The notes: a model not told the origin generated them from the sequence alone. A DNA stretch of 60,000 nt from Owenia fusiformis (GCA_903813345.2 CAIIXF020000001.1:10579598-10639597); one strand, 5' to 3'; shown: positions 31,701 through 44,100, counted from the first letter of the stretch. Numbers and translations: made by a program.

Positions 31701-33185
31701 ATTTCATCGCCGGTTAAGTAAATAAAAATCAAACGTAAAGAGGCTTTAACACGTAGTTCAATGGAGGAGATAAGGTTGCCAAACTTATGGATGGGAGTGT
31801 ATTACCTGAAAGCAATGACACAGTGTGCGCAATTCCTTTTATCGAAGTCCAAAAAATCATTTAGCCTACTAATCTAGTATGAGACGTGTTCCTCAATACC
31901 AACATTCCCTTTCGGAATTTACATTTGCAAACAGACCATTGGTAGCAAAATGTTTGACATAAAAAAAGAAATTCAGGCCGGTTCATGTTAATATGTATAC
32001 TAAGGATATCTGATCAATTTATTTTCATCCAAATTGAGGCATTCATTTGTGCAATGGATTCCAATTGTATAAGGCTCTTACCATCCTGTAGTTCGTGTTT
32101 CTAGCGGAAATGGCTTTCAAAAATTTCGGAAAAAATGAATGAGTTACTACTTCATTCATGACGAGGAAGATAAGCAAAGAACCAGAAATAGTTTTTATTT
32201 CAATGGACATTGAAAATACGTTTTCAAAGGTTTGGGCTCAATTTGGCAAGTGCAATAAGATCTCTGAAAACTTCCCCCAAACACTCTTTACCAATTACTT
32301 GAATTCCGAATTATATATATATATTTCTTTTACCTTACTTTTTCGTGATACTTCTGATGATGTTTTTGTCTAGAAATATAATCAAAATATTATTTACACC
32401 CACATACAATGCGTCTCTGACAGACTTTGTAAGATTTCGATCTGGTGCATACAGTACTTATATTTTTGACATTACTAAAATAACTGTAATGTTTCTCCAC
32501 CAAATATTATACTTTCACAAATTGCATCACACCTCAAGTGTTCTAAAACCGCTCTCATTAAAATATGTCTCCAACTTTGATGGAGCAGGTTCTAGCACAA
32601 AAAACGTGGACACCTTTTGGGCCACCCTGCACATTATGGCTGCATCCGTTCCGAAAAATGATTGCAGCTTTGTTACTTCCTGGTTTGAGTCACTCACCCT
32701 GTGTAAATCAAAGATGTGTGTTTTTATAATTACAAGCCCAAATGCATACTAAAATTATAAGGTATATCTCAAATAGAAACCGTAAATATTTTTTATATTT
32801 CAGCATGGGACCCTGTGAAAAAAAGTAAGTCAATTTTTCTCAATTACCCAAGTTGTTTCAACATGAACACGCATAGGCCAATAGAATTTTTACAAGACTG
32901 TATTATATTTTAAAATTCACTCTCATGACTGACGATATTGTTTTCCATATTTTCAGCAATTTTCAGAAAATTGGTCGAGTTTTACATCGTCTCTAAAAAA
33001 ACGGAGACTCAAATATTTTTCAAAAAGAGTGTTTGGCTGTTTCTACTTAACTTTATAAACCATTTGTGATAATGTACCTAATGAAATATAATAATACCTT
33101 TATAGTTTATATATGATCGTATTTTACAGAGCACATCAGAAAAATAAATGCTTTTGGCCAGTTCGTTGGAATCGGAAAACGATAA
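28772..33185 (+). CDS. Array gene 5: small secreted protein, four exons, 92 aa, GKR end
   Basis: Coding exons are 28772-28900, 30683-30755, 32804-32824 (21 nt) and 33130-33185; the joined frame is exactly 93 codons in phases 0, 1, 1. The signal peptide covers about residues 1-23 (ending VTNG), then a basic stretch (SRRKNNTR) and NSGLKMK. Exon 2 reads LKKTPKGFFEFKFEDENN... and is more acidic than in other copies. The micro-exon gives TWDPVKK, and exon 4 gives KHIRKINAFGQFVGIGKR-stop. The Pro-Phe of the other copies is Ala-Phe here. The final Gly-Lys-Arg is the classic processing and amidation signal of peptide hormones, and a Lys-Lys-Lys site lies upstream, so a released amidated peptide is possible (inference). 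AATAAA is at 33237. It is the most divergent copy; its start resembles gene 4 (MMTKSS / MMTSLN). Confidence 0.76.
28986..29002 (+). repeat. Poly(G) tract
   Basis: Seventeen consecutive G, 85 bases into intron 1 of array gene 5. Similar tracts occur near 19479, 29467, 33863, 36387, 49069 and 56610, and a poly(C) near 48531. Confidence 0.9.
29085..29300. repeat. Dispersed repeat, copy 2 (AGGAGGATTGG family)
   Basis: Matches 20052-20262. It is followed at 29304-29360 by a segment (AGTTATAATGTCAGAAAATT...) that recurs at 30367-30425, so this intron has direct repeats about 1.06 kb apart. The 147-codon - strand frame here is made of this repeat. Confidence 0.55.
29395..30130 (+). mobile_element. 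Dispersed element with CCACCAGGTGGC motif, copy 1
   Basis: Shared with 49185-49630: common words include GTAGGTAGTTACCA, TTTCACCACCAGGTGGCT, TGTCCAGTAAA and GGTCTATGGGGA. Both start near a (A/G)CGAGTAGGT-like word and end near an ACTAG/CCTAG word. No coding capacity; class uncertain. Confidence 0.5.
30954..31799. mobile_element. TA-flanked MITE with CACTCCCC ends, long copy
   Basis: Termini match those of the 21282 copy (CACTCCCCTCCATAAGTTTG and reverse complement), flanked by TA on both sides. About 460 bases of extra internal sequence separate the arms, bounded by a second inverted repeat (TCGACATTCCCATGTTAACC against TTACATGGGAATGACGA). It lies in intron 2 of array gene 5. Confidence 0.78.
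31802..32803. other. Rest of intron 2 of array gene 5
   Basis: It contains a 135-codon open frame (32345-32752) without a known domain, with AT-rich composition like its surroundings and overlapped by a transposon-like GGGCCACCCTG word near 32619. I regard it as chance. Confidence 0.4.
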
Positions 33186-33236
33186 ACAGCTTATGAATCA
33201 AGATTTTGGACGGTATCAACTGTATATGAATACTTT

Positions 33237-33242
33237 AATAAA
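33237..33242 (+). terminator. Polyadenylation signal of array gene 5
   Basis: AATAAA lies 51 bases after the stop codon. Confidence 0.65.
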
Positions 33243-34768
33243 TCGTCATGCAACGTGAGCGTGCTAGCATACTAAGGAAGTTGTGACATAATTTGTTTTA
33301 TTTTTGTAAATAAATACAATTTAATGTATTTAATGTTACCCCAATAAAAAGTCAAATGTGACTTGTATAGAACATTAAGAACTCTTCGTCTTTAAGTACT
33401 TATGACTGCCTTGTCATTTTGCAATAATTATATCAAATATATGGTCCTACTCTCCATTGATTTATGGTGACCTAAATACAACTCTTTCCCTCATTATCTT
33501 ATACGCAATCAGGGCCAGTAAGGGCCATTAAGAAAGGGGATCATAATCCCTGGGGGATCATCATTTCTTTCACACCTGGCTGCCCAGATGAGCCTCCGGG
33601 CTCAGGACCGTCCGCCAGCTCCAGAATCTAGATGGCCTCAGCGAGGAGGCATACCGAAGACCAATCGACGTCGCGTCGCCGTATATCTCTTAGAAATTAT
33701 ACCTAGTTTTGGCGACATTATACATATTAGACAACTTTAGTAAAAAATAAATGAAAAATTCTTGATATGTCTCGTAATATGTCATGCCTCGGCCATTTTC
33801 CAAAATTAGACGTTCCCACCCCGAGAGATGCACATCGTTCGGACACCATATGGATACAATAGGGGGGGGGGGGGGTCATTTGGTTATAAATTATTATTGC
33901 GTAGAAGTTCGAGACACAAACCTTTCTTAAAGTTTCGTGGTCAATACAGCTACTATAATTCAATGAGAATGTGTTCACAATTAAAAAATAAAAATGAATA
34001 ATGCGAGCGCAAAAACACCTCGGTGTGAACTGCTTCATTCCAGTCAAACCAACGTTCGGATTAGACAAGTTTTACTGTAGTCATTGAAAATAAACATTAC
34101 ATTGAATAAAGATATCTAAATTATAGAACAGATAGCAAGTCAAGCAGATCCACAGTTTTCCATAATTCATCCAGAGTCCTTCAATTATGAATTTATTTCA
34201 TATAAAACTTGACAATGACTTCCTTTTATAAGAGAAATAGTGCTATCAAAGCTAGATGTAAAACATAAAAGAAAAATATGAGGTTTGATCACGTGTATAT
34301 TAACTCGTATATTGAGAGGACTGATATGGTTTACACCACTTTGACTGTATCTCAATGTTACCAACATATAATATGTGAAACTCTTCAATTGAAAATGTGT
34401 CTTTTGAACATTTTAATTCCATTGTTGAATTTGCTACATACAATATGATGAAATATTGCTGAGATTGTTCGGCAGATACTGACATTGTTCGACAGACACT
34501 GACATTGTTCGGCAGACATTCCCATAACATTCTTACATGAGGGACTTGCAGAATATGTTTTGAGAAGATAGAGAGTGGAATACATTTTATTTCAAAATGA
34601 GAACTAGCATTAGATGGATAAAGAGCAATTCAACATTAACTGCAATTCTCAAGGTTAATGAGCAATGTACAACATATATCTTAGTAATAAAAACATTTAT
34701 TGTTTCATGTAATGCAAAAAAATTGAACTTTCTACAATGAAATCTACATAATATAAGAACATGACTTA

Positions 34769-34774
34769 TTTATT
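34769..34774 (-). terminator. Candidate polyadenylation signal of CENPO
   Basis: TTTATT on the + strand is AATAAA on the - strand, about 400 bases after the CENPO stop; another lies at 34696. Confidence 0.3.
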
Positions 34775-34845
34775 GTTCTCATAAGATGAACTGATCACTG
34801 TCCCAGTATTTAAAGTGTGGATCATTAATTCAGAATAAACTGCTC

Positions 34846-35071
34846 CAGGGGTGTAGCCAGCAATTATCAAGGGGGTGGTCATTTTGGGGTTTGTATCTGC
34901 AAACGAAGCGAGCCCAAAAAAGGAAGGTACGGGGGAAATTTGTATTGTACATGGTGCATTATTAGCATTTCAAAGTATAATTTGTGAATGATTTTTCAAC
35001 AAATTTTACACAATTGCTTTTTTTCTTTTTTGGGAGGGGTTGGGGTGAGCACCCCCTGGCTATGCCTATGC
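34846..35071. mobile_element. Short inverted-repeat element with GTAGCCAG end
   Basis: CAGGGGTGTAGCCAGC at the left pairs with CCTGGCTATGCCTATG at the right. Termini resemble hAT-like MITEs with CAGGGGCGTAGCCAGG ends. It falls in the likely CENPO 3' UTR or just beyond. Confidence 0.5.
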
Positions 35072-35171
35072 TGTTCTGTATATTACATGATGTGTGAGTA
35101 TCGTGGATCAAGTCCCAGTAGTTCAAACTACTATGCATATTACATATTACAGACCAGTCCCAGTCACTGCT

Positions 35172-38100
35172 CTATGCGAAGCATTCTGATAGTGGAATCT
35201 GAAGTAGATTGTCCTTCAACTTTTCAACATTTGATGGTAAAAACTCCACTGGAACTGTTGGAAAACCTGAAAATATAGAGACACAATAAATGAGTCTAGT
35301 AAATGCCTATAAACTGAATTGAAGATATGAGTAATATAATACAGCATAAGATAAAACATGCACAGACAAAATATATTGTAATGTATGCAGTAGATGAGCC
35401 CTGTTGAAGATGATATATATTTTCATATGAGAGATCAATCACAAAAAAGGTACAAAAAGGTTAATAACAAGGCTGTTATTCTTTTCTTCTTGCTATTACT
35501 TATGATGGTCTCAACTTAAAGAGCTAATAGCTATAATGTCCATGCTAAATAATCAAAAAATGCATGTTTGTGGAACTTCACATAATTAGTTTGAGTTGAG
35601 ATATTTTTCAATATTTGACATTGTCAGACATGAAGATTTGTGCCCATGCCCATGTCATGTCAACTGATTGTAGAAGGTATATATCATATCAGTATGAACT
35701 AAAAATATTTAAGCAAAATTGCTTATGAGGTACAGCATATATGACACTTTAGATATTAACTAGAAAGACAACATCGAAGAAGACTAGCAAATTGCACTGA
35801 ACAAAACATATTTTCTCCAGTCAGTCCATATTAAAATGTCATACAGTACAAAACATATTTTCTCAAATCATTCCCCTCTAGAAATGTCATACAGAAATGA
35901 CAACTTAACAAGGCAGTATAAGTGTGTCTTTTTGAGAAAAATACAACTACATAAGGTACTTAATCATTTCTAATGCACAAAAATTGAAATTCAAATCACA
36001 TGTATTGGGATTTTGATGGGTGGGTGGTGGGCTTGTGGATGGACAGACAGATAAATTGCTTCTCAATCCCTACACAAACTTCATTCGATGGTATAATTAC
36101 AACCAATAGAGATTATGACTTAATCCATCAAAAAACACTGTGTTATGTGTTAACATAATCATCTTAATGAATCAATATGATAAGTTGAGACATTATTCAT
36201 TTGTAGTTTACTTATGAAGCAATTAACCTGAACCAAATGTATGACATAACTAGTTCTAGTGTATGTTTAGTGAGATGAAACATGTGTCTAGAACTGGTGA
36301 AGAACGATATAGACATGATAGATTTGCTTTTATGATTATTCATGTACAGTGTATATGTCAAGTCAACCTCACTGTATTTGGAGAGGGGGGGGGGTCAATT
36401 GAGAATGAAATGCTGCATACTCATAAAAGCATATTTCATAAGATCATAGATTAAGCACTAATTGTATTATCAAACACATTTTCATACCATATCTGTAGCA
36501 TAATGCACTGTGAATGATGAAGTCCTTATTCAAATAACATTTTCAATATTTTTATATCCTCTTTGCAAATAGCAATGCTCATTTAATTCCAATTACTGTT
36601 AATCACACCAGTATACTAACAAATTAATGCACATCAAACCAGAGTGGATATTATGTTTTATTCAAGTCAAACAAAATATGATATGGCTACATCTAAACAT
36701 GGAGTATATAAAGTACTAAGGGTACTTGGTTAGATGGTGAACAGTACAGTAAAACCAGTGCCAGTGGAACAACTTTTGTACCTTTCCACTTGGCAGGTAT
36801 TTCACCTGCAGAGGTCCATTTAACATTATGTTAATGGGTGATAGCAATTTTAAAAGTGTTACATTTATGGAGGTGTTCAACTTCACATGTTTTTGTACCA
36901 GAATTTGTAACAAAATGATTAGTCTGATGGACTTAAATTCTTTGTTTCCCATCAAGTAAAATATGGATGCTTCACTACAAAATCTCCAAAAGTAGCGTGG
37001 CCAATACAACCACAGAGTATATATCCGTTTTTTTCAGCAGTGGACTTTTACATTTGGAAGATATAAAAGTACTTGTAGTTTCAAAAAAGATTTGATCCAA
37101 AATATGGGTGACATATTTTTATATAGATAAGTCCTCAAAAGAACAACTATGTTTCTGATGAACTGTTGACTGTAATGACAAGTTGACTAAAACTAACTAA
37201 ATAACTAAAACTGCTACATTTACAAAGGAATGTACAAAAATGTCATATGCATATTGAAAGTATACAAGAGAGGCAGAATATTTGTAAGTGTAATGTACAA
37301 AATATGCTGACTATTCTGACTACTTATCTGCTAGATGCATGACAAAACATAAATATTTAAAGTTAGCCTTGAATAAGTATCCATTTAATCATTTATCAAA
37401 CTACCTATCCACTGAAATTGCATCATAAAAACAATAGTTACTAGCGATTATTAAAAGTAATAAAAAAAGTTGAGATTTATTTCATTATTAGAATATTGAG
37501 TTGATGAGATTTATTTAAATGATTTCATGAAGTAATAGCATCATTTTTCATGACATGAAAAATTAATGTATCACAATCTCACTATTATGATAAATTGACA
37601 ACTACACATGAAAACAACAAAAAAGCAACTTCCCTGAGTAGCAAAACCAATAAAAACACATTTCATATCTCAAATTATCCATCGTTTTGAACATTTCAAT
37701 ATGAAATAAATATAACCAGGCAGTACAATTGTCCCCTTTTGGCAAAATCTTCACCCATGACATGACATCCACACTATTAGAAACTCCATCTAAAGATGAG
37801 GTCCTTAAGCAAACAAGACATCTAAATCAGCCTTACAATGTTGACCATATTTTACAACTGGTATTTGAATTATCAAAATTAAATTTCTTAGAAAATGGTG
37901 GGCATTTGAATTGAGTGACCTTGGAAATCCCTTCTTGAGTAGATGCCTAATCAAAAATTGGTATTTATAAAAAAAAATTCAATTTTTTATACAAAATGGT
38001 AGCCATTTTTAATTCAGCAGGCATCTTGAAAATCCTTTAGCAGAGTCTGATGCCCATAAAAGGCGTCGCCATATAACATCTCAAATCTTACAACTAGTAT

Positions 38101-41100
38101 TTGGGATATCAAAGATTACAATTTTTACAAAATGGCTGCCATTTCAAATTGAGAGGCCATATTATAAATTCCTTCTTGAGCAGAATTCATATTCTTATAT
38201 GACATAATAACCATTTGGAAACATCCACCACTGTTGGTATGTAAGTTACAAAAATTTTCCTTTTCATTTTTTGAAAAACAAGGGCCCATTTTTAATTCAG
38301 TAGCCATCTTGGAAATTACTCCATGAGCAGATGTCCCAAAGCATTAGCATAAGGTTTGAAATCTTATCATTCAGTATTCAGAGTTTTTAAAGATAATATA
38401 CGAGTGAATGGATGGATGGCTTCACTATATCCTCCTGAACTTCAGTTGGTGGGATAAGAATAATGAATTCAATGCTATTAATGTATTGAATAAATTGATT
38501 GTTTTAATTTACTTAATAACTGCTGTAGTACAAGATCACTTTTCTTAACTTGCATATAAAAATACAACAATAGCAAAACGTTATTATCCAGAAACAAAAA
38601 GAGAACAGAAGATTCCAATCCAATCAAGTTTAATAAAAAAGTTCATAAGGGTCAAGACAAGACAATAGTCGGGAAAAATCCATCTTCTCTACCTTAAACC
38701 CCAGAGGTGTAATAGTTAATACACAACTACTGAGAGCCTCTGTTGAGGAAAAGAAAGGTGAAACTTGTAATGATGTACATTATCAATTTATTACTTTTCC
38801 AGTTCACTTAAATAAAAAGTAATAGACACATTGACAACAATAAAAACAACATGATGTTGAATATCATTTGGAATTGACACTTAAACACATATTTAGTAAA
38901 CAAACTTTATGCCATTAGCACTATAGAAAAACATATTCATGTGTTTAAACTTATGTATCAAATTTCTGATGTTTCATTGAAATTGCAATAATGCTTATTT
39001 TTCTTGAGTATCGATAGCTTTAAAGATGGAATTTTAGACAAAAAACAAAGTTTTGATTTTTTGGGGCTAACATAAACGTTGACTTAACATAATCATTGAT
39101 CAATTATGTTGATATTTTTCAAAGTATGAATACAAAGTGGTCGTAGCCTGTGGATGCCCATAACTTACTTGAATCATGGTACATCTTCTTTTCCATTTGT
39201 AAAATTGTAAAAAGGATGAACAGTTTTCTTGCTTGGTCTTATTTATATTTTAATTTCATATATAAGCTTACCTTTTACTTTGACACTTGTAGGGATATGA
39301 AGTGAGAGGTCATTGTAAAACAGGGCTATACGGACTGGTTTAGTGTCTGCTTTATACTGAATCTCTAGCTCAATATGGTCATAACTTGCACTATGATGTA
39401 AAGCGACTGCAACACCATACACCTGCTCAAGTTCCTCCTGAAAAAAGCAAAACCATTCTTTAATTACTCGGTCTAAGGTACCATCTCATGTGTTTATATT
39501 TAACTGATTTTGTAAGTGGTTGGGTGTTAGAAAGGCATTTAGAAAGTATGAACACAGTGTTCTCCACAGGTTTTTTCTCAAGTGGGTGCAAAATTCTCAT
39601 TTTCACAATTGGACCAAAATTGATAAAAAATATGCCCATTTTTCATGATTTTACTCATTTTTAAATGGATGCAAATGGATTTGCAGGTGGGTGCAAGCCT
39701 ATTTTTAAAATCTCAGGTTGGTTGGGTGCTACGCCGACTTGCTTTAATGCTGAGGAGGTCACTGGATCATCATACAAATTTAAGAATTAAACAAATAATT
39801 GATACTTTCAAATAATTATCATTATAACATTCATTGAGAAATGACAAGGATAATTGGAAATATAAAAATATTTTGTTTAGTTTACACCACATAGTTGACA
39901 ACAGGGTATACATATTGTGCAGTATAATACAAATAACTCGACAATATCTAAAGCAATTTTCAAAATTACAATAACATGCATTTGTTATTAATGACATTGC
40001 AAATATACGTAAATATATGCTTTTTATTGAAAAACAAATGTAATTTTTTACTTAAGACAATTTAATGGTTTAAGCACAGTTTAAACATTTACGGTCGTTA
40101 TACTGTTTGTTAATCAGCTATTCAATAATCAACACAAAATGCTTCAATAAATATTGAATAAATATTGAGCCTTATTGTTTTATCTGATGTACTTAATATG
40201 CAAAAATGATCCAAAGATTATAAAATTATCTATACAATCAAATTCAAAGCACACTACTTAAAACTTCTGAAGTGCTTTGAAGATAGTTATAATCAATCAA
40301 CTTTATATATATTTATAAACTATTTTAATTAATATAAAATCGAACAGTTTATCTGAGATATTATTGATTAAAGTATCATCCAGCTTGATATTTGTATTTG
40401 TATAAGAGTGATCTAGGTTAAATGAATCATAACCATAAAATGACAATACAATAATGATGTACCACTAAGGTCAATACTTAATTATGTGTAATTTGTAAAA
40501 TATACCTTACTACCATGATCTGAATTTACATATTGATAATATCAAAAGCTGAGAATCATTTTCTGTTTTTGATTAGTCTTGCTTCGAGACCCTGGACCTC
40601 TCCCCCGAGACTGTTGTGAAGATAAAAGTGGGGAGGGGGTCCAGGGTTTTGAAGCAAGACTTTTTTTGATACGAAAAGGGTGTATTGGTAAAAATCCTGA
40701 TATTATCACTGAACTTTCTCGGGGAAAGTTAGAAAACTCTGTTTTGCTAGTACTTTGGTTAAGTTTTAAAGCTAGGTTTATACCTTAATGAGTTCAGATT
40801 CGCTATTCCTAACATGATATCCAAAAATATGTCTCTGAACCTCTTGTAAGAAGACATCTTTTTGTTCCACCAGGTTATCTGGGGCTAATTTAGCTATAGG
40901 TACATACAATGGCAATGTATGGTTCGTGATCCTCCATCCAGAGTCAGATGCCTCTGTGAAGTCAATGTAAATTGGAGCAAAGTATCGACCTTTGTAGCTT
41001 GTGTCAAGACATACACACAATTTATTTGGAGAGGGTTGCCTAAATGTGGGACCTAAGAATAAAAACAAATAGAAAATACATGTACATGTAGGACACTACA

Positions 41101-44100
41101 AGGAAAATACAAATTAAATGAGCTTCTTCTTTTCCTGAATTCTCTACAGGAAATCATGGGCTTTCACTAGTTGAAAGCCCATGACAAAATAGAATATTTT
41201 ACAAGACTTACTTGACAATTTATTGAGGGAGACATCTTTTAACACTATCAAATATAATTGTTTCAAATAAAGACATAGTCATATAATATATGAGTGAAAC
41301 TACTACTATGACATCTTTTAACCATATCAAATCGATATTATTTCAACGAAGTAAGTATATGTACAAGTAATGTGAAATACACAAGTAAAATGACATTTAA
41401 CCCAATCAAATAAATATTGTTTCAACTGAAGATATGTTCATATAATATACATGGGGAACTATTTCATTGATATCTTTCTGAATTCCACTTTGCCAGCATT
41501 CTAAAATTTACAGGATTGTAATGTAAAATGACACAGTTCAGAACACAGTACAAATGGTACTAATTTTGAAAGTTTACATAAATCAAGCAACGCTGTTAAA
41601 GTGACAAGTGTGCGGTGAGCTTATATTGCGGATGCTAATTGACCAATCACAATTTGAATAAACCTCTCTGTCATTTTTGCATGATAGGATACCAACATTA
41701 GATTTTCCCCAAAACACGTACATTCACTCAAGTTCCAATTTTGATGGTGAGTTCAGAGATTTCTTTTTAACTTCAAGAAGGTAAGTCAAACTAATGCAAA
41801 CGGTAAACAATAACATGGCCTAAACAAAAAACGAGTGTGTTTGTTTAAATTCATTTCAAGAATTCGGCCATCTTTTCACATGTGTCATCTTTTTAATCAA
41901 TATGTCCAATCCATTTGTTTCATTTTAATTCTGGCTGTTTTACTCACATAACGCCACATTTTGCTTGCCAGTGTAATGCAGTGACAGGACTTACGTATTA
42001 ATGACAAAAATTAACCATTACATGGTGAAAGATGCATACCTATCATTCTTTGCACATATTGTATGTTTTCCAGCTTTCTGAGTTGGACATTAAGAAGAGA
42101 GTCCCGATCAAGTCTCTCTAACACTTCTTTGTTAGAGCCAGTTAGACTTGCAGCACTGGTTTCCTAGAAAATAGGTTGAGGATATCAGTTTTTTACTTTA
42201 ATGAAAGGACCCACGGTCCTATACTCACACAGTTTGGAACCTTCAGAGGAATGTATATCCTGACTTTCAAACCAAAATATTGATTTGGATTTGTAGTCTC
42301 GAACTTTCACACTACTATACCCCCATGCTGTATCCTGTATTCCTTTAAAAGAAGTACAGGCTACAGGGAAGTTGCAAATGGAGGACGTTTGTTTATTTCC
42401 ATAGTTCTGAATGTATACTAGATTTTACACATATTCTAAGTGTTCTACTATACATTGTATAGATTCATCGAGCAGTTTGCAATGTATTATTACCAGAAAA
42501 GCCCAATGGACAAAGATAGAGAATACCCGCACCATTTGCAACTTAACCGTACCCTGTATCATTTTTAAACATTGGGCTAAGTTGGATTAAATCCTCTACA
42601 TTTGTATGGTATATAATGGAACAAGATAATTTTATCAAGCTTTGGTACAACCAGTTTGACCTAATATGACTTTAAAATTGCACTCATGGAAGATCTTCAT
42701 ATATTCACTTGAAAGAATCTCAAGTTCCTCAAAAAGCTTAGTTAAAATGTTCAGATGCATCCCTTTCAACCTAACAAACAAATACAAGGCATTAAAATGC
42801 AAAATGTCACCACCTACCGTTTGGGACATATACTGACCATCATTTGTTACAGAAGCTGTTATGGACATCGTACAGCAACCTGAATACACTCCACAAAATA
42901 AGTTGGAGACTATAACAATATGTCACCACTTCTGGTGGTGACATAAAAACAAAACAAACTCACTAATTTCTTTTTCCTTATATGCCTTTGAAGCTTGGAC
43001 TTCTGATTGTTGATCTTGAGTAGTTTCTTCTTCATCCTGGATATCTCTGATGTGAGGACCATCTTTCTGTCCTGCTGACTCTGGATACTTGTGGAAACAT
43101 TGCCCCTCTTTTCCTTCTCTTGTAGGCGCCTGATTGAACCTAAAGACACACATTAAGGAGAGACAAATATATTAGAGTTGTATTTATTGAATATTTCTAA
43201 ATCGACATAACACGATAAGGGTAAACTCACTTAAGAGCACTATGATATTTTCCTCAAATTGTTCTTCAAATATATCAATATTCATTCCATTTGATTTACA
43301 AGGCATTAAAATGCAAAATAACACAATCTGCCATTTGTTACAGACACTGACTGCAAAACACCCAACACCAATACCTGAAGACCAACCATCAAACACCATC
43401 CGCAAAAAAAAAACGATAATATAATGTCACCACTTGTGGTAGTGACATAAAAAACATTTAAACCTTGATATACAGTACAATTGTTAATTATATTCAATTG
43501 ACATGATAAACTAGAAAATGCCAACTCCACCAAAAGAAGAAAGGGTTATAATATTAGATTCACAAACTTTTGGTAAGACAGATATTAAGATTGCATTCAT
43601 TGTCATAAGTTATTTCTACCATTAGAACTTATCTCAAGAGAAGATATGTACATAATACATGTACACTGGCTTGGTCATATGAAAAAAATTGTAGTCTCGA
43701 GTATGTATTATCAGTCAAGCACTTGCAAAAACATGTTGTAGCATTTCAATATACAATGTACAGTATAAGGGTGCTACATGAGACCTTCATCTGATCGAGT
43801 TAACATGTTTGGATATGTCCCTATCCGAGGATATGCACAGAGTAATGTTACTGATATATTATGTACTGCCCTATAAGTGGACAAGCAAAGCATTGGCTTA
43901 AAAATATTAAAATCAGACATTTTTTAATCGAATCTGTGAAAATGAAGATGTATAATAATATTATTTATCCCTTAGTCAAATTTGCCTCAACATAGACAAA
44001 TTTGCCTCATCAATTCAAATTAACCTCACCTAAATTGAGATGCTGGCTTTGGCCCTGCTTAGGGCAACATATCATATATGTCTACAAATGTCTATTTAGG

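Larger units (their letters stand above)
33186..35171. other. Convergent spacer between array gene 5 and CENPO
   Basis: AATAAA at 33237 ends gene 5. A GC-richer stretch at 33510-33700 has no recognisable identity. A poly(G) run lies near 33863. An inverted-repeat element occupies 34846-35071. On the - strand AATAAA is present at 34696-34701 and 34769-34774, either of which could end the CENPO transcript. The sequence GTTCGGCAGA(C/T)A near 34467-34520 is a three-copy, ~25-base tandem repeat. Confidence 0.5.

Noticed and set aside
32345-32752. 135-codon open frame on the + strand
   Set aside because: It lies inside intron 2 of array gene 5, has no domain or signal I recognise, no splice context, and its composition matches intron DNA.
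33510-33700. GC-rich block as a possible RNA gene
   Set aside because: No match to any RNA family I know, no pol III boxes or terminator at plausible positions.
42910-43153. Two overlapping 76-79-codon - strand frames starting at their own ATG
   Set aside because: The frame beginning SIRRLQEKEK is CENPO exon 2 with acceptor and donor; the upstream ATG lies in the intron. The other frame is a shadow.
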